64,000 nucleotides of DNA from Martensiomyces pterosporus (lineage: Eukaryota; Kickxellomycota; Kickxellomycetes; Kickxellales; Kickxellaceae). Shown here piece by piece: positions 1 through 9,322 of this stretch. The DNA lies in NCBI GenBank assembly GCA_025201845.1, contig MU603985.1, forward strand, positions 1 to 64,000. The letters are read 5' to 3'. A model generated the notes under the pieces. The model was not told the origin of the DNA and did not search any database. It worked only from the letters and a program-made list of their open reading frames with translations. The translations under genes and the position numbers were made by a program. The first letter of the stretch is position 1. Each line of letters begins with the position of its first letter.

Positions 1-1075
1 CAATGCCGGGGATCAATGCTGCTGCCTCTGGCAAGCAGTCTCACCACCCGTGCTTCTTGACCACAGGTGCCGTCCTTGCGCTCCCTTCTTTTTTTGAGAC
101 TGTGGCGCTAACAGAAAAGCAACACAATATTTTCCTACGTCTTAATACGCATGCCTACTTGTTAGCCATGACATTGTCTGCTGGTTTTATACGCATACTA
201 CGACTTGTGTTTTGTCAAATTTGCAGCTGGTGCGATAAACTCTATTTTGAATCCTGACCGACAACTTTTTAGTTACTTTTGCACAGCCACCGTTTGTGAG
301 ATAGTCCACATGAAATTGCGCCATCTTGCACAGCATATGCTAGCTATGCAGACCAAACAGCTTGGCATTAAAATTACACATGCGCAATGATGGCATACTC
401 AAAGGCTGGAATGGCTGAAACGATGTTAGAGTCAAGGAGGGCATGGAGAAAAACGCAACCCTCGGCTGTAGGTAATTCCGCTGTACGCTGCCCCCAAAAT
501 GGCGATTTCGCACCACGCCTGAAACATGCGCAGCATGGCCAGAAAGCAGGCACGCGGTCAGGCAGCACACTTACGAGTACTGTGGGCGCAAGGTTTGCCG
601 CGCTATATATAAATTTCTCATGCTCCTCCCATCCCCTGTCTCCTGTGACCTGTATCGGCATCAGCCAACCTCCGCTGCACAAAGAGCGAGGGGCTTGCCA
701 GCAGTTTAGGCTGATGATCTTCAAGCATCGACACAGTCAGTTGAAGCACGTCCCTCACGGAACACACACCCCACCCGTGTATAGGCGCGAATTTGTACGG
801 AAAGACGGCAGGAGATTAGATCGCGGTGCGCACAGGGTTGCTATTGGAAGATAGGGAGCAGATGGGTAAGCTTAAGCCCGGCAGTCCATCCCGTCTCATC
901 TCCAATTCCTGCTCTCTTCACTCTCATTTCAATGCCACTTTTGTACTTTTTGTGTTACACCTCGCTCTTCCTTTTCAATTAGTCAGGTTTCAGCTTCTTG
1001 TTTTTCTGTCATAATCAGCATTGCCACAATCGGTCAGACAGGGCGAAGGTTGTTAGTTTAGGTCTAGGTCGCAAA
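1..1075. other. Intergenic: upstream region of DASS transporter
   Basis: No convincing gene is seen. Short open frames here have no domain-like composition and no homologue that I recognise. A TATA-like run (TATATATAAA) lies at 604-613, about 460 bases before the transporter ATG, followed by a pyrimidine-rich stretch around 900-1010. This would fit a promoter and 5' leader for the gene starting at 1076, but the distance is long and the assignment is a guess. Confidence 0.5.
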
Positions 1076-3356
1076 ATGGGCCAGGATATACCAAGGGAAA
1101 CAGACTCGCTAGTCCAAAGCAGCAGTGTCAATGGAGAGAGCGACGGGCGGGGTGTTCTGCATATCATAAATTACAGCTCTGTGGAGTGCAGCAGCAGAAA
1201 CCTTTCAGACATGCCTCCCTTGTCTGCATCGTCGCCTGTCTCTGAGGAGCTGAATTCGCTGCCTGTGGACGAAGCACGAGGTAAGATGACAATATAAATC
1301 ATGCACTGTGCCTCGAGCCCTTTTTGTGTATTTGCGGGGGAACGGCCCCCTCTTTTTGCCTGGCGAATCGCGCTGAAGGGGGCTTGGCTAGCTGCGAGTA
1401 TAGGCTCTATTGTGTATTGCACTGGCCACCCCCGCTGTGGAGCCTTTTCTTCCCCGCCACTGCAGCCAGTGCGCATATGCTTTAAGGCCCGCTGAGTAGC
1501 CTAAGGATCCAAACTACGACATGTTCCAACCCACGCACACTTGTTCGCTCGGCCACCTTGCCTCCACTCACTCGCTCTTCCTGCTCTGTATATTTGTAAT
1601 ATTCCATTAATTGAATTCGGCTTGCCTGCCGTTCACCCTGCACACCTGAATATGCCTCGCGGAACTGCGCTACAATTGTACCAGTATGTAGGCAGCCGAA
1701 AGAGCTGGTCACAGCTGGCCAAGGAGTCTCGGCTCGTCAGTGCGCTGCCTGCAATCTTTATTGCCGTGGTCATAGCTAACCTCCCAGTTCCCGACGGATT
1801 GTCATATACCAGCATGAGGCTGCTTGCTGTGTTTGCAGGGTAAGTTTTCCAAGAACCCACCTCACCTATGCATGGACAAAGCATTCGCTGCGTTCTCCAC
1901 TGTGATTAACTTTGCACACCACATGCCTTCTTGATGTCTTGTGAGGACTTTCCTCTCTACATTTAGTGTGGTCATGGGGCTGCTTACGGCTGACTACGAC
2001 ATGTCGGTCATACTGGCCGTAGCATTGCTTGTGTTGACGCTGACCCAAAGCTTCATGTGCACGACAGCAGATGGCCGGCTAGTGGAATGCGACAAGTGCC
2101 GCACGACTTACCAGGACGCCACGGGGCATTGGCAGGAATACAAGTGCGATGCGATTGGGGGCAGTTTCGACGTAGCTGTGTCGGGGTTCTCAAACAAAGT
2201 GGCATGGCTAGTGTTTAGCGCATTCCATATTGGTAAAGCCGTTGAAAAGACCAATTTCGGCCGCCGCGTGTCTCTCGTCCTAGTAAAGTCGATGGGGAGA
2301 TCCACAATCGGCATTGCCTACGCCGTGTGTCTGGCCGAGCTCGCGCTGGCACCATTCATTCCATCGAACACGGCGCGTGGTGGTGGAATCGTCTATCCGA
2401 TCGTCGAGTCTGTGATCCTAGCACTTGGTGTCGATCCGCAGATGGGTGAGAACCCCGTGGGCGGGTTCCTTTCGATTGTGGCATCGAACGCCAACCTCCT
2501 CTCGTCCTCGCTGTTTGTCACTGGCATGGCTGGTAACCCGATTGTCGCGAGCAAGGCGGCGAGCATCTTTGGCATTGATTTCGGGTTCGCCGAGTGGTTC
2601 CTGGGTGCCAGTGTGCCTACCCTTCTGCTAATATTCATACTGCCCCCAATTATGCACATGGTGCTCAGACCCAAAGTGGACTTCACTCGGTTGGCCCGCG
2701 AGATCCGTCGACAACACCACACGCTGGGCCCTATTTCTGTGGATGAGCTCAAATTGTGCGGCACGCTACTGCTTTGCCTCGTCCTGTGGGTGGGCACTGC
2801 GTATTTTGGCATCGACGCAACTGTAGTCGCGTATATGGCCATTGTCGTTCTGATTCTCCTCGATGTGCTTGCCTGGGACGATGTGGTGAAGAACGCAAAG
2901 GCATGGGATACTTTCTTTTGGCTCGCCTCGTTCATTGTGTTGGCCGAGCAATTGACGGCACTGGGTGTTACTGACTGGATTGGCAATTCGCTGTCAAAAT
3001 CCCTGCACAATGCCTCGCCGCTCACCAGCACTGTGTCGCTCTCGATGGTGTATTTCTTCTCCATGTACATGTTCTCGTCAATCTCGAGCCACGTCGTCGC
3101 ATTTGCTGGCCCATTCTTTGCCGCTGGCCATGTGCTTAGCTGCCCACCGAGGCTGCTGGCTATCATCATCGCTCTTTTCAGCTCCATGGCCGGTGTGTTG
3201 ACGCCATTTTCGACTGGATCGGTAGCGATGTATGCCTCCCAAGGGTATATCTCACAGCCGCGGTGGTTCCTTCTCGGCCTGCTTTCGTCGCTGGTTATCC
3301 TCGGCGTGACTTTCTCTGTCGGGTTGACATGGTGGAAGCTCCTTGGCTGGTACTGA
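1076..3356 (+). CDS. DASS-family (SLC13-like) dicarboxylate/anion transporter
   Basis: Polytopic membrane carrier of the divalent anion:Na+ symporter family, closest in feel to plant plastid 2-oxoglutarate/malate translocators and bacterial CitT-type carriers. The model has three exons, 1076-1280, 1692-1839 and 1967-3356, giving 580 aa. The last junction is strong: GCAGG|GTAAGT joins ATTTAG|T and restores LAVFAGVVMGLL, the first conserved helix. The first junction (phase 1, acceptor TATGTAG) is less sure; translation could instead begin at the ATG at 1652. Family hallmarks are GFSNKVAWLVFSAF, the motif SNTARGGGIVYPIV and about 11-12 hydrophobic helices. Substrate is probably a dicarboxylate, inferred from family only. 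An unusual Cys-rich segment (four Cys within 31 residues, about 2058-2150) separates the second helix from GFSNK. Membrane location is unknown; no clear targeting peptide is seen. Confidence 0.85.
1281..1691 (+). other. Putative intron 1 of DASS transporter
   Basis: This 411-nt stretch has a GTAAGA donor and a TATGTAG acceptor, phase 1. It is needed only if the upstream Ser-rich exon belongs to the gene. No other content was recognised. cDNA would decide whether the exon is used. Confidence 0.5.
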
Positions 3357-3583
3357 AGCGGAACGCCGCCTGCATTAGACGTAGATCTAGATGTCACTCT
3401 GTAGCTGTGCATCGCAAATACGTACGTGGTATAATATACACCCTCTCACATAGTCGTCGCATGTGGCAGGTGCAGTAGGAGGCATGCATGGCACATGTCG
3501 AGATGGCAGTGCGTGCATACATGTGGGTGGACTTTTTCCTGGGGGCGGAAAGCTGCGGAGCGGATTGCCTTTCCACTAGTTTT

Positions 3584-3665
3584 AGTTGTGTGGCCGAGTG
3601 GTTTAAGGCGGCAGACTTAAGTTCTGCTCTCTCTGAGATCGTGGGTTCGAACCCCACCGCAACTA
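3584..3665 (+). tRNA. tRNA-Leu (anticodon TAA)
   Basis: Eighty-two bases fold as a class II tRNA. The 7-bp acceptor stem AGTTGTG pairs with CGCAACT (one G-T pair) and is followed by discriminator A. The D-arm begins TGGCCGAGTGG, as in Leu tRNAs. The anticodon loop CTTAAGT sits on stem CAGA/TCTG, giving anticodon TAA. A long variable arm follows, then the T-arm GTGGG-TTCGAAC-CCCAC. No anticodon-loop intron. It lies about 100 bases from the 3' end of COX15 on the other strand. Confidence 0.95.
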
Positions 3666-3764
3666 TCCTTTTAGCCAGCCTGTCTGCTGCGGAGGTTGCA
3701 CATTGCTCTTTTTATTTTGTCGTTCTTCCCGCGTAGGAGAGACCAAAATTCCTGCAGCTTTCTT

Positions 3765-5252
3765 CTAGAGGGGGATGCGAGGCAGAGGACGCAGTGTATG
3801 GTAGACGCCTAGGGCTGCAGCGAGCAGAAGGACCGAGTTCGCTTGGTGAGCAGATGCATAGGCGATGGGCACAAAGTTGACCAGGGTGCTGATTCCCAAC
3901 GCGACTTGGAGCCATGCCAGCCCGTACATCGAATGCAACACGATGCGGGACGCCCTGGGTAGAGGTAGCTTGCGCCCCTGCCACCAAAGAGCCGAGAGCA
4001 CAAAGAAGGTGGTCATAGCAAGGGCTCTGTGCTCTAGCTGCACGGTCGCTGGGTTTTCAGTGAGGTTCCTCCACATGGCAGAGGGATCGCCACGAGCAAA
4101 TGCCGCATTCCACAGCTCTGAGAGCGGCGGCGTAATTCCAAGGCCCATCATAGGGAACTCGTTGTAGATCAGACCAGCATCAAGACCAGCAACCATGGCT
4201 CCCGAGAGACAAGTTGTGCCGACCAGCAGGGTGGCGGCAGTAACTTTGCGGCGATATGAGACTATGGCTGGCTTTTGCAGAAGGGTGCGCAGAGCATCAG
4301 GGTTGGCAACCTTGTTTTTGAGGAGACGGTTGGCGCGGAATATGTTCCACCCGTATAGGGAGAGCCCAGCATAGAGGAGATAGGCAAGAGTCAAGTGCGA
4401 GGTAAGCCGGTACTGGCTCACGCGCGGGACAGCATCAGGCCGCTCACCAAGCTCCTTTTCGAGCCCCGAAGTGACCATATACCAGCCCATGGCACCCTGG
4501 CCAAGGAGCAGCAGCCCCAGGCCGCCGATCTTGGCCGTGCCCGCACGAGTGACCATCCCACGGGAGACGAAGTACGCGGCAGGGAGCAAATAAACGACGC
4601 CAAAGAGACGGCCGACGTTACGATGGAACCATTCCATAAAGTAGATCCTCTTGAAGTCGTCTATCGAAATACCAATGTGCACCTTGTGGTACTCGGGAAA
4701 CTGCTTGTATTTCTCGAACTCCACCTCCCACTCCTCATCGCTGGTCGGCAGCTTGGCGCCTGTGATCGGCGCCCATTCAACGATCGAGAGTCCCGACTCG
4801 GTCAGCCGAGTAAGGCCACCCCACACGATGATGCCAAACACCATCGAGGCACAAAAGAGCGTCCAGTAGCCGACGATTGGTGCATCGACAGTGCGCTTGC
4901 CGCCACCCTCCTTGGTGTTTGCGGCGGCTGCCCCGCTAGAGCTTGCCGAGCTTGCAGTAGACGAGTATCTCTTGAACTCCCCGCTGATTGGGATCTGAGG
5001 GATCATGCTGCGTCTGCTGGTGGGCGACTTTGCAGCTTGCAGGAACTGAGCGCGTCCGAGGATCGCAGGAAGCCACGACCCATCAACAGCCATGGTATGG
5101 TGCTTGCCGGTCGGTGCAGCAGGGCTTGACATACTGAGCTGGCGAGAGAGTGTGGTGGGCAGCGTGAATGAGCTGCTTGCCAGCCTGCTTGTAAGAAGCG
5201 GGCGTGGCATGGCGACCGAGTTGCGCAAAAGGCGAACTCCAAGCACGTTCAT
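3765..5252 (-). CDS. COX15: Heme A synthase COX15, mitochondrial
   Basis: Inner-membrane mono-oxygenase that converts heme O to heme A for cytochrome c oxidase, working after COX10. The product is 495 aa in a single exon. A basic, Ser-rich N-terminus of about 90 residues (MNVLGVRLLRN...) looks like a mitochondrial presequence. The core begins at YWTLFCASMVFGIIVWGGLTR and carries the expected motifs GGLTRLTESGLSIVEW, EFEKYKQFPEY, EWFHRNVGRLFG, LDAGLIYNEFPMM, LEHRALA and a C-terminal HQANSVLLL. The conserved His residues that bind heme in the family (EWFHR, EHR, HQ) are present. Eight hydrophobic helices are expected. I chose the ATG at 5252 over an upstream in-frame codon because it opens the basic presequence. 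Confidence 0.97.
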   Translation of the reverse strand: MNVLGVRLLRNSVAMPRPLLTSRLASSSFTLPTTLSRQLSMSSPAAPTGKHHTMAVDGSWLPAILGRAQFLQAAKSPTSRRSMIPQIPISGEFKRYSSTASSASSSGAAAANTKEGGGKRTVDAPIVGYWTLFCASMVFGIIVWGGLTRLTESGLSIVEWAPITGAKLPTSDEEWEVEFEKYKQFPEYHKVHIGISIDDFKRIYFMEWFHRNVGRLFGVVYLLPAAYFVSRGMVTRAGTAKIGGLGLLLLGQGAMGWYMVTSGLEKELGERPDAVPRVSQYRLTSHLTLAYLLYAGLSLYGWNIFRANRLLKNKVANPDALRTLLQKPAIVSYRRKVTAATLLVGTTCLSGAMVAGLDAGLIYNEFPMMGLGITPPLSELWNAAFARGDPSAMWRNLTENPATVQLEHRALAMTTFFVLSALWWQGRKLPLPRASRIVLHSMYGLAWLQVALGISTLVNFVPIAYASAHQANSVLLLAAALGVYHTLRPLPRIPL

Positions 5253-5800
5253 GGTGTGTCTTTTCCCTTGTCTGTATAAACCGCCCACGTCGAGCTGCTT
5301 GGTGAGCTGGAATTACAAATAAGAGGCAAATGGAAGAGGGAGATCTGGAATTCAAAACAGGAAACAAGTAGAGAAAAGATAAGGAGAAACAAAAGCTTGG
5401 TGCAAAAATGCTAGCCTTAAAGCAATCAAGGTGGAAGAATGGCTAGGAGCTCAGGCACTAAGAAAAACAGCTGATGCGGCGGACATTCGAGCGCATCGAA
5501 TGATGGTAAGATTTGAGATATCGCGCAGGCTGGAACTGGGCCAACTTGGCCTCTCTCCTCACGCCTTTTTTTCAGTGGTGGGCTGCGCGCACGATGTGTA
5601 CACAAGAGCCATTGGCGCTGGCGCTTTTATTAAGTGCACGCGCATGCCTTGTCGCGTCAATGCTCGGTAGGAAACAGCAGGAGCAGTAAACTAGTGAGAG
5701 GCGGGTTGAGTGGCTGTTGATCTTGGAATTTACAGTAGCGTGCCGCACGTGGATAGAAAATTGCAAGAAAAGGCATATAGACATCGCCGTACCCAATGGC
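5253..5800. other. Intergenic between COX15 and FKBP gene
   Basis: About 550 bases hold the COX15 5' flank and the 3' flank of the isomerase gene on the same strand. No open frame here looks coding, and no RNA gene was found. Confidence 0.6.
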
Positions 5801-6460
5801 TTAGTCGACAACGACAAGCTCGACATCAAAGATCAGAGCAGCGTGGGGTGGAATCCCCGCTGCCGCGTGTCCCTGACGACCGTACGCCCACTCGGGTTCA
5901 ATGGTCAGTCTGGCCTTCTCGCCCTGGACCATAGTCATCAGAGCCTCGTCCCAGCCGCGAATGACTTGGCCAGTGCCGACTTTGAACACTAGAGGCGACA
6001 CGGGCTTGCGGCCCTTAGGCTTGGTGTTGGTGTCGAAAACAGTGCCGTCCTCGAGCATACCGGTGTAGTACACGCTGACACGGTCGCCCTTCTTGGGGAG
6101 ACGCTCACCGGTGCCCTTCTTGGTCACCTTCTTTGTGTACTTGGGCACCTCTTTCTCATGCTGGTGCACCTCTTCGCTGGCCTTGTCCTTTGGCGCCTCG
6201 GTTTTTTCGTGTTTGATCTCGGCAGCCGATACCTCGTCGCTGGAGCGGAACTGCTTGGTTTCAAAGAGCGCCTTGTAGGCGGTGATCAGGGCTGGCTTCT
6301 TTGCGGTCTTGGCCACGTTGTTTAACTTGCCATTGAGCTTGTGCGCAAGGAGGAAATCGTTGCTTCCGGTTTCTTGCAGGTAGCTGATGAGGTCCTTCTT
6401 GCTGACGCCGTCGCTGTTGAGCTCTTCGTCGGTCCACCTGGGTGCAATTTCAGTCGACAT
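5801..6460 (-). CDS. FKBP-type peptidyl-prolyl isomerase, FKBP25-like
   Basis: Peptidyl-prolyl cis-trans isomerase of 219 aa in one exon. The C-terminal half (about residues 105-219) is a complete FKBP domain: GDRVSVYYTGMLEDGTVFDTN, FKVGTGQVIRGWDEAL, GEKARLTIEPEWAYG and AALIFDVELV. The pocket residues known from FKBP12 (Tyr, Phe-Asp, Val-Ile, Trp, Tyr, Phe) can all be matched. The N-terminal 70 residues (RWTDEELNSDGVSKKDLISYL...) resemble the helical N-terminal domain of nuclear FKBP25/FKBP3, and a Lys/Glu-rich linker joins the two. This architecture suggests a nuclear or ribosome-associated isomerase rather than the small cytosolic FKBP12, although location is inferred. Confidence 0.92.
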   Translation of the reverse strand: MSTEIAPRWTDEELNSDGVSKKDLISYLQETGSNDFLLAHKLNGKLNNVAKTAKKPALITAYKALFETKQFRSSDEVSAAEIKHEKTEAPKDKASEEVHQHEKEVPKYTKKVTKKGTGERLPKKGDRVSVYYTGMLEDGTVFDTNTKPKGRKPVSPLVFKVGTGQVIRGWDEALMTMVQGEKARLTIEPEWAYGRQGHAAAGIPPHAALIFDVELVVVD

Positions 6461-7364
6461 TATGGCTAGCGCGTTTTTTCTTTTGGATTTTGAGGGAGGA
6501 GGGAAACTGTTTGTTGCTGAAAGGCAAATGAAAGGCCCTGTTCGATAAATGCACTCAGGTGTCTCTGGTTTGTAGGCAAGGCGGAGGTGCTGCGAGAGTC
6601 GCGGCTTGAGTTCTGCAGGTTTTGAGCTGCTGGGGCTGGGGAGGGGACCGTCGCGTGCTGAGCCTGATTTGAACCTCGGCCTGGGCCGATCAATCAGCTG
6701 GGAAAACTACTGCTCAAACACCATGGCCATCCGGACCAGTGTCTAACGTATGTCTGAGGTCGTGTGCTGTGCACCGTGTGTTCGCCGATTCATGTGTTGG
6801 GATTGAGGACTAAGGGGGCCGGTGGCAGGCCGGGTATCTACCTGACAAACCACTTGACCAAGCCATGGCGTTTGGCTTGTGACATGCAAGTCTATTGACC
6901 TCCAAAGGTGCCAAGAGTTTTTGCGCTTTATTGTTGTGTGGTTGTATTGAGCGCGGCGACTAAAGTAGTCTTTCCAGGGACGCAAGTCACCTTTTGTGGC
7001 ATCCTCCGAGGGGCATTGCTCAGTGGCAAGAACAATAAGACACTAAGGGTGGTAGAAAGGGCCGTGATCACAGCATCACACCACCGGCAACAATAGATGC
7101 AAATGTATGTACATACCAGGCAGGCAGACAACCGAAATGCAAGCTGGCAGCTATCAAACGCCCCACGACCAGAACGGACGTTTTTGCAATGAAAATCACG
7201 ACGCTCCCGGCAGAAATTTCAGCGTTCGTCTCTTCCTCTTTCTCCTCGTAGCCTCTCTTGTTTTTCTCCTGGTTCTCTGTCAACTCATACGAGCAAAAAG
7301 AAACAGTTCATCTTCATCAATATACCATCAGCACATCACTATTTCTATCAGTAGAAGCGTGCAG
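6461..7364. other. Divergent intergenic region, FKBP / Rost-like
   Basis: About 900 bases between two divergently transcribed genes. A CT-rich leader precedes the plus-strand gene (around 7215-7285). The reading frame of the downstream gene stays open back to 7107 and would encode a Leu/Phe-rich stretch, most simply explained by the pyrimidine-rich leader. Nothing else was recognised. Confidence 0.5.
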
Positions 7365-8195
7365 ATGAGGGACCAGTCCGCAGATGATGATTTTAACCGT
7401 GCACACAAGCTGTTTCGGCTGCACACTCTCAACCACAGCCGTGTCAGCGGCTCGCGCCTTTTGAGTCCAGTAGGCTCGGTTGCTGTGCGTTCGGTGCTGT
7501 TTACATACACGCTTACTGTGTGGATATTCACCATTGTCAGCGATGCGCGGCATGGCAAAATGAGCGGCCACTTCGCGTACTTTACAAATCTCTGCTACAC
7601 AGGACTCTTGGCCTACTTTGCCTCTTCGCTGTTCCACACTGTGCAGTTTTGGCGGCGAGGCACTGCGTCGTCATTCACCAGCATGCCGCGCATTTTGCAG
7701 CTTATGCACTGGCTTCTGTTCAGCTCAGCGCTTGTTTACGCCATTGTTGTGACTGTGATATTCTGGGGTGTGTTGTTCAAGTCCAGCGAATACAAGAGCT
7801 CGGCGAGTCTGTGGTCCACAGCATCGGTGCATGCGCTGAACACGGTGTTTATGGTCGTCGACATGTTCGTTGGCGCTATGGTTCTTTCGCCGCACTGGAC
7901 ACATCCGACTGTGCTGAGCTTTATTGGCTTGCTGTATGTGATGCTAGCCTACTTGAACGAGGCCATCAATGGGTGGTTCACTTACAGCTTCCTCAACTAC
8001 AAAAAGCTCAAAGCTGTCGAGTTTCCAGTAATCCTGGGTATTCTTGCTGGCTTCCTGGTCGCGTACTATGTGCTCTATGGTATCCACCAGTTGGTCGACC
8101 GGGTGCTCCCGCTCAAGGGCTATGAGCACAAGCCAGCAGGCGATATTGAGTACAATGCACTGGACACTATTAGTAGCAAGAGCAGCAGCGAATAA
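7365..8195 (+). CDS. Rolling-stone/AIG1-like multi-pass membrane protein
   Basis: Membrane protein of 276 aa with about six hydrophobic segments, including SVLFTYTLTVWIFTIV, LCYTGLLAYFASSLFHTV, HWLLFSSALVYAIVVTVIFWGVL, FMVVDMFVGAMVL, FIGLLYVMLAYL and ILAGFLVAYYVL. The pattern HFAYFTNLCYTGLLAYF, followed by a VHALNTVFMVVDMF segment, resembles the Rolling-stone (Rost) and FAR-17a/AIG1 families. Those relatives include lipid hydrolases and poorly understood plasma-membrane proteins. The His in SVHALNT and the Asp in VVDMF are worth comparing with AIG1 catalytic residues. Start was put at the ATG before RDQSADDDFNRAHKLF. An in-frame upstream ATG would add 86 residues with one more hydrophobic run. 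The C-terminal tail is short and Ser-rich. Confidence 0.7.
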   Translation: MRDQSADDDFNRAHKLFRLHTLNHSRVSGSRLLSPVGSVAVRSVLFTYTLTVWIFTIVSDARHGKMSGHFAYFTNLCYTGLLAYFASSLFHTVQFWRRGTASSFTSMPRILQLMHWLLFSSALVYAIVVTVIFWGVLFKSSEYKSSASLWSTASVHALNTVFMVVDMFVGAMVLSPHWTHPTVLSFIGLLYVMLAYLNEAINGWFTYSFLNYKKLKAVEFPVILGILAGFLVAYYVLYGIHQLVDRVLPLKGYEHKPAGDIEYNALDTISSKSSSE

Positions 8196-8362
8196 ATAAA
8201 CTCATTGTGCGTGGATCTCATGGGTACATCTTCCTTTTCTCGTCGCCTTTGTTGCATCTTTCCTTTCACTGACTAAACTATGCATATAATCGTTTTTTAT
8301 TATAAACAAAATACACCAAGAAATCGGGAGCAGCTGAGTTCTGCTTAATGATGGCAATGCGC

Positions 8363-9028
8363 TCAGATCTTGACTCCTGACGGGATGGCCAGCAACGCCG
8401 CATGTCGACCTTCTTCAGAAAGAGTGTTGAATGTGCTGCTCGCATATCTGGTACTAGCAAACTCGACATTGATCCCAATGGCTGTCAAATATTTCCTTGC
8501 ACCGGGCGACAGTGGAGACGTATTTGCGCCGCCGCCGACAACGATCAGCTCAGGCTTTGGCGTGACAACATTCAGCACCTCGAGGGCCTTCGGGTCAAGC
8601 AGTTGCAATGGGTTGGCCACCTTCCCATTGGCATCTTGCTTGGGCGGTGGGATCTTTAGTGAGAATGCCTCGTTGTTTACAATCAATAGCGGACCGTAAA
8701 TGGTGTGTCCGTTGCTTAGCCTGAATCCGGTTGTCAGATTTTCCACGATGCTGAGCATGTTTGCGTCCACCTGGAAAATGTTGGCGATGCCAGCATCGAG
8801 CAGCGGCGCCTTCATGTCGTATTGGAATCGGTCATTGTCGCTGCGGCTGGCCTTGCCTTCTGCAGTAGCTGCTAGCTGATGCGCTGGCTGGCTGCCGTCG
8901 TGTTGTTTGCTGCTGTCCTTGGCCAGGACGTAGGTGGTTGATAGGCACCGCTTGCCTATCTGGGTCCTTAGCGAGCGCTGTGCTGCTACTGCCACTGTGG
9001 TGCAGTTGGGCGGAATGCGACGAAACAT
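8363..9028 (-). CDS. NDUFAF3: Complex I assembly factor NDUFAF3 (Mth938 domain)
   Basis: Mitochondrial assembly factor for NADH:ubiquinone oxidoreductase, 221 aa, one exon. In animals it acts with NDUFAF4 on early Q-module/membrane intermediates. The N-terminus (MFRRIPPNCTTVAVAAQRSLRT..) is basic and hydroxylated, as in matrix presequences. From about residue 75 the Mth938/DUF498 fold is clear: GFRLSNGHTIYGPLLIV, PELIVVGGG, a GARKYLTAIGINVEFAST segment, and a closing FNTLSEEGRHAALLAIP, which is highly typical of the family. A short insertion of about 20 residues (NGKVANPLQLLD...) sits before PELIVV. Its presence says that this fungus keeps respiratory complex I. Confidence 0.93.
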   Translation of the reverse strand: MFRRIPPNCTTVAVAAQRSLRTQIGKRCLSTTYVLAKDSSKQHDGSQPAHQLAATAEGKASRSDNDRFQYDMKAPLLDAGIANIFQVDANMLSIVENLTTGFRLSNGHTIYGPLLIVNNEAFSLKIPPPKQDANGKVANPLQLLDPKALEVLNVVTPKPELIVVGGGANTSPLSPGARKYLTAIGINVEFASTRYASSTFNTLSEEGRHAALLAIPSGVKI

Positions 9029-9322
9029 GGCAGGTGCGTGCGTGTGGGTGTGTGCGAATTGCAAATAAGTGATGAAGAGATAACAAGAGACACGAGAAGG
9101 CGATTGCGCAGGTGCTGACCGAAGCTGACAGCAACAATAATGGGAGTCCAGAGATAAATCGAGACTCGACTCGGCTCACGGGCCAGCATGCAGGTGAAAA
9201 AGCTCACAGCTTGAAAAAAATTCTGGCCCAAGTAGCCCAGCCGCACGCTCAATTGCAAGCAAACCCTCTCTACTCACTTTCCCCTCCATTTCGAAACACA
9301 CATACTCCTGCTAACACAGACC

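Noticed and set aside
387..854. 155-codon frame at the left end
   Set aside because: No domain, irregular composition; likely chance in promoter sequence.
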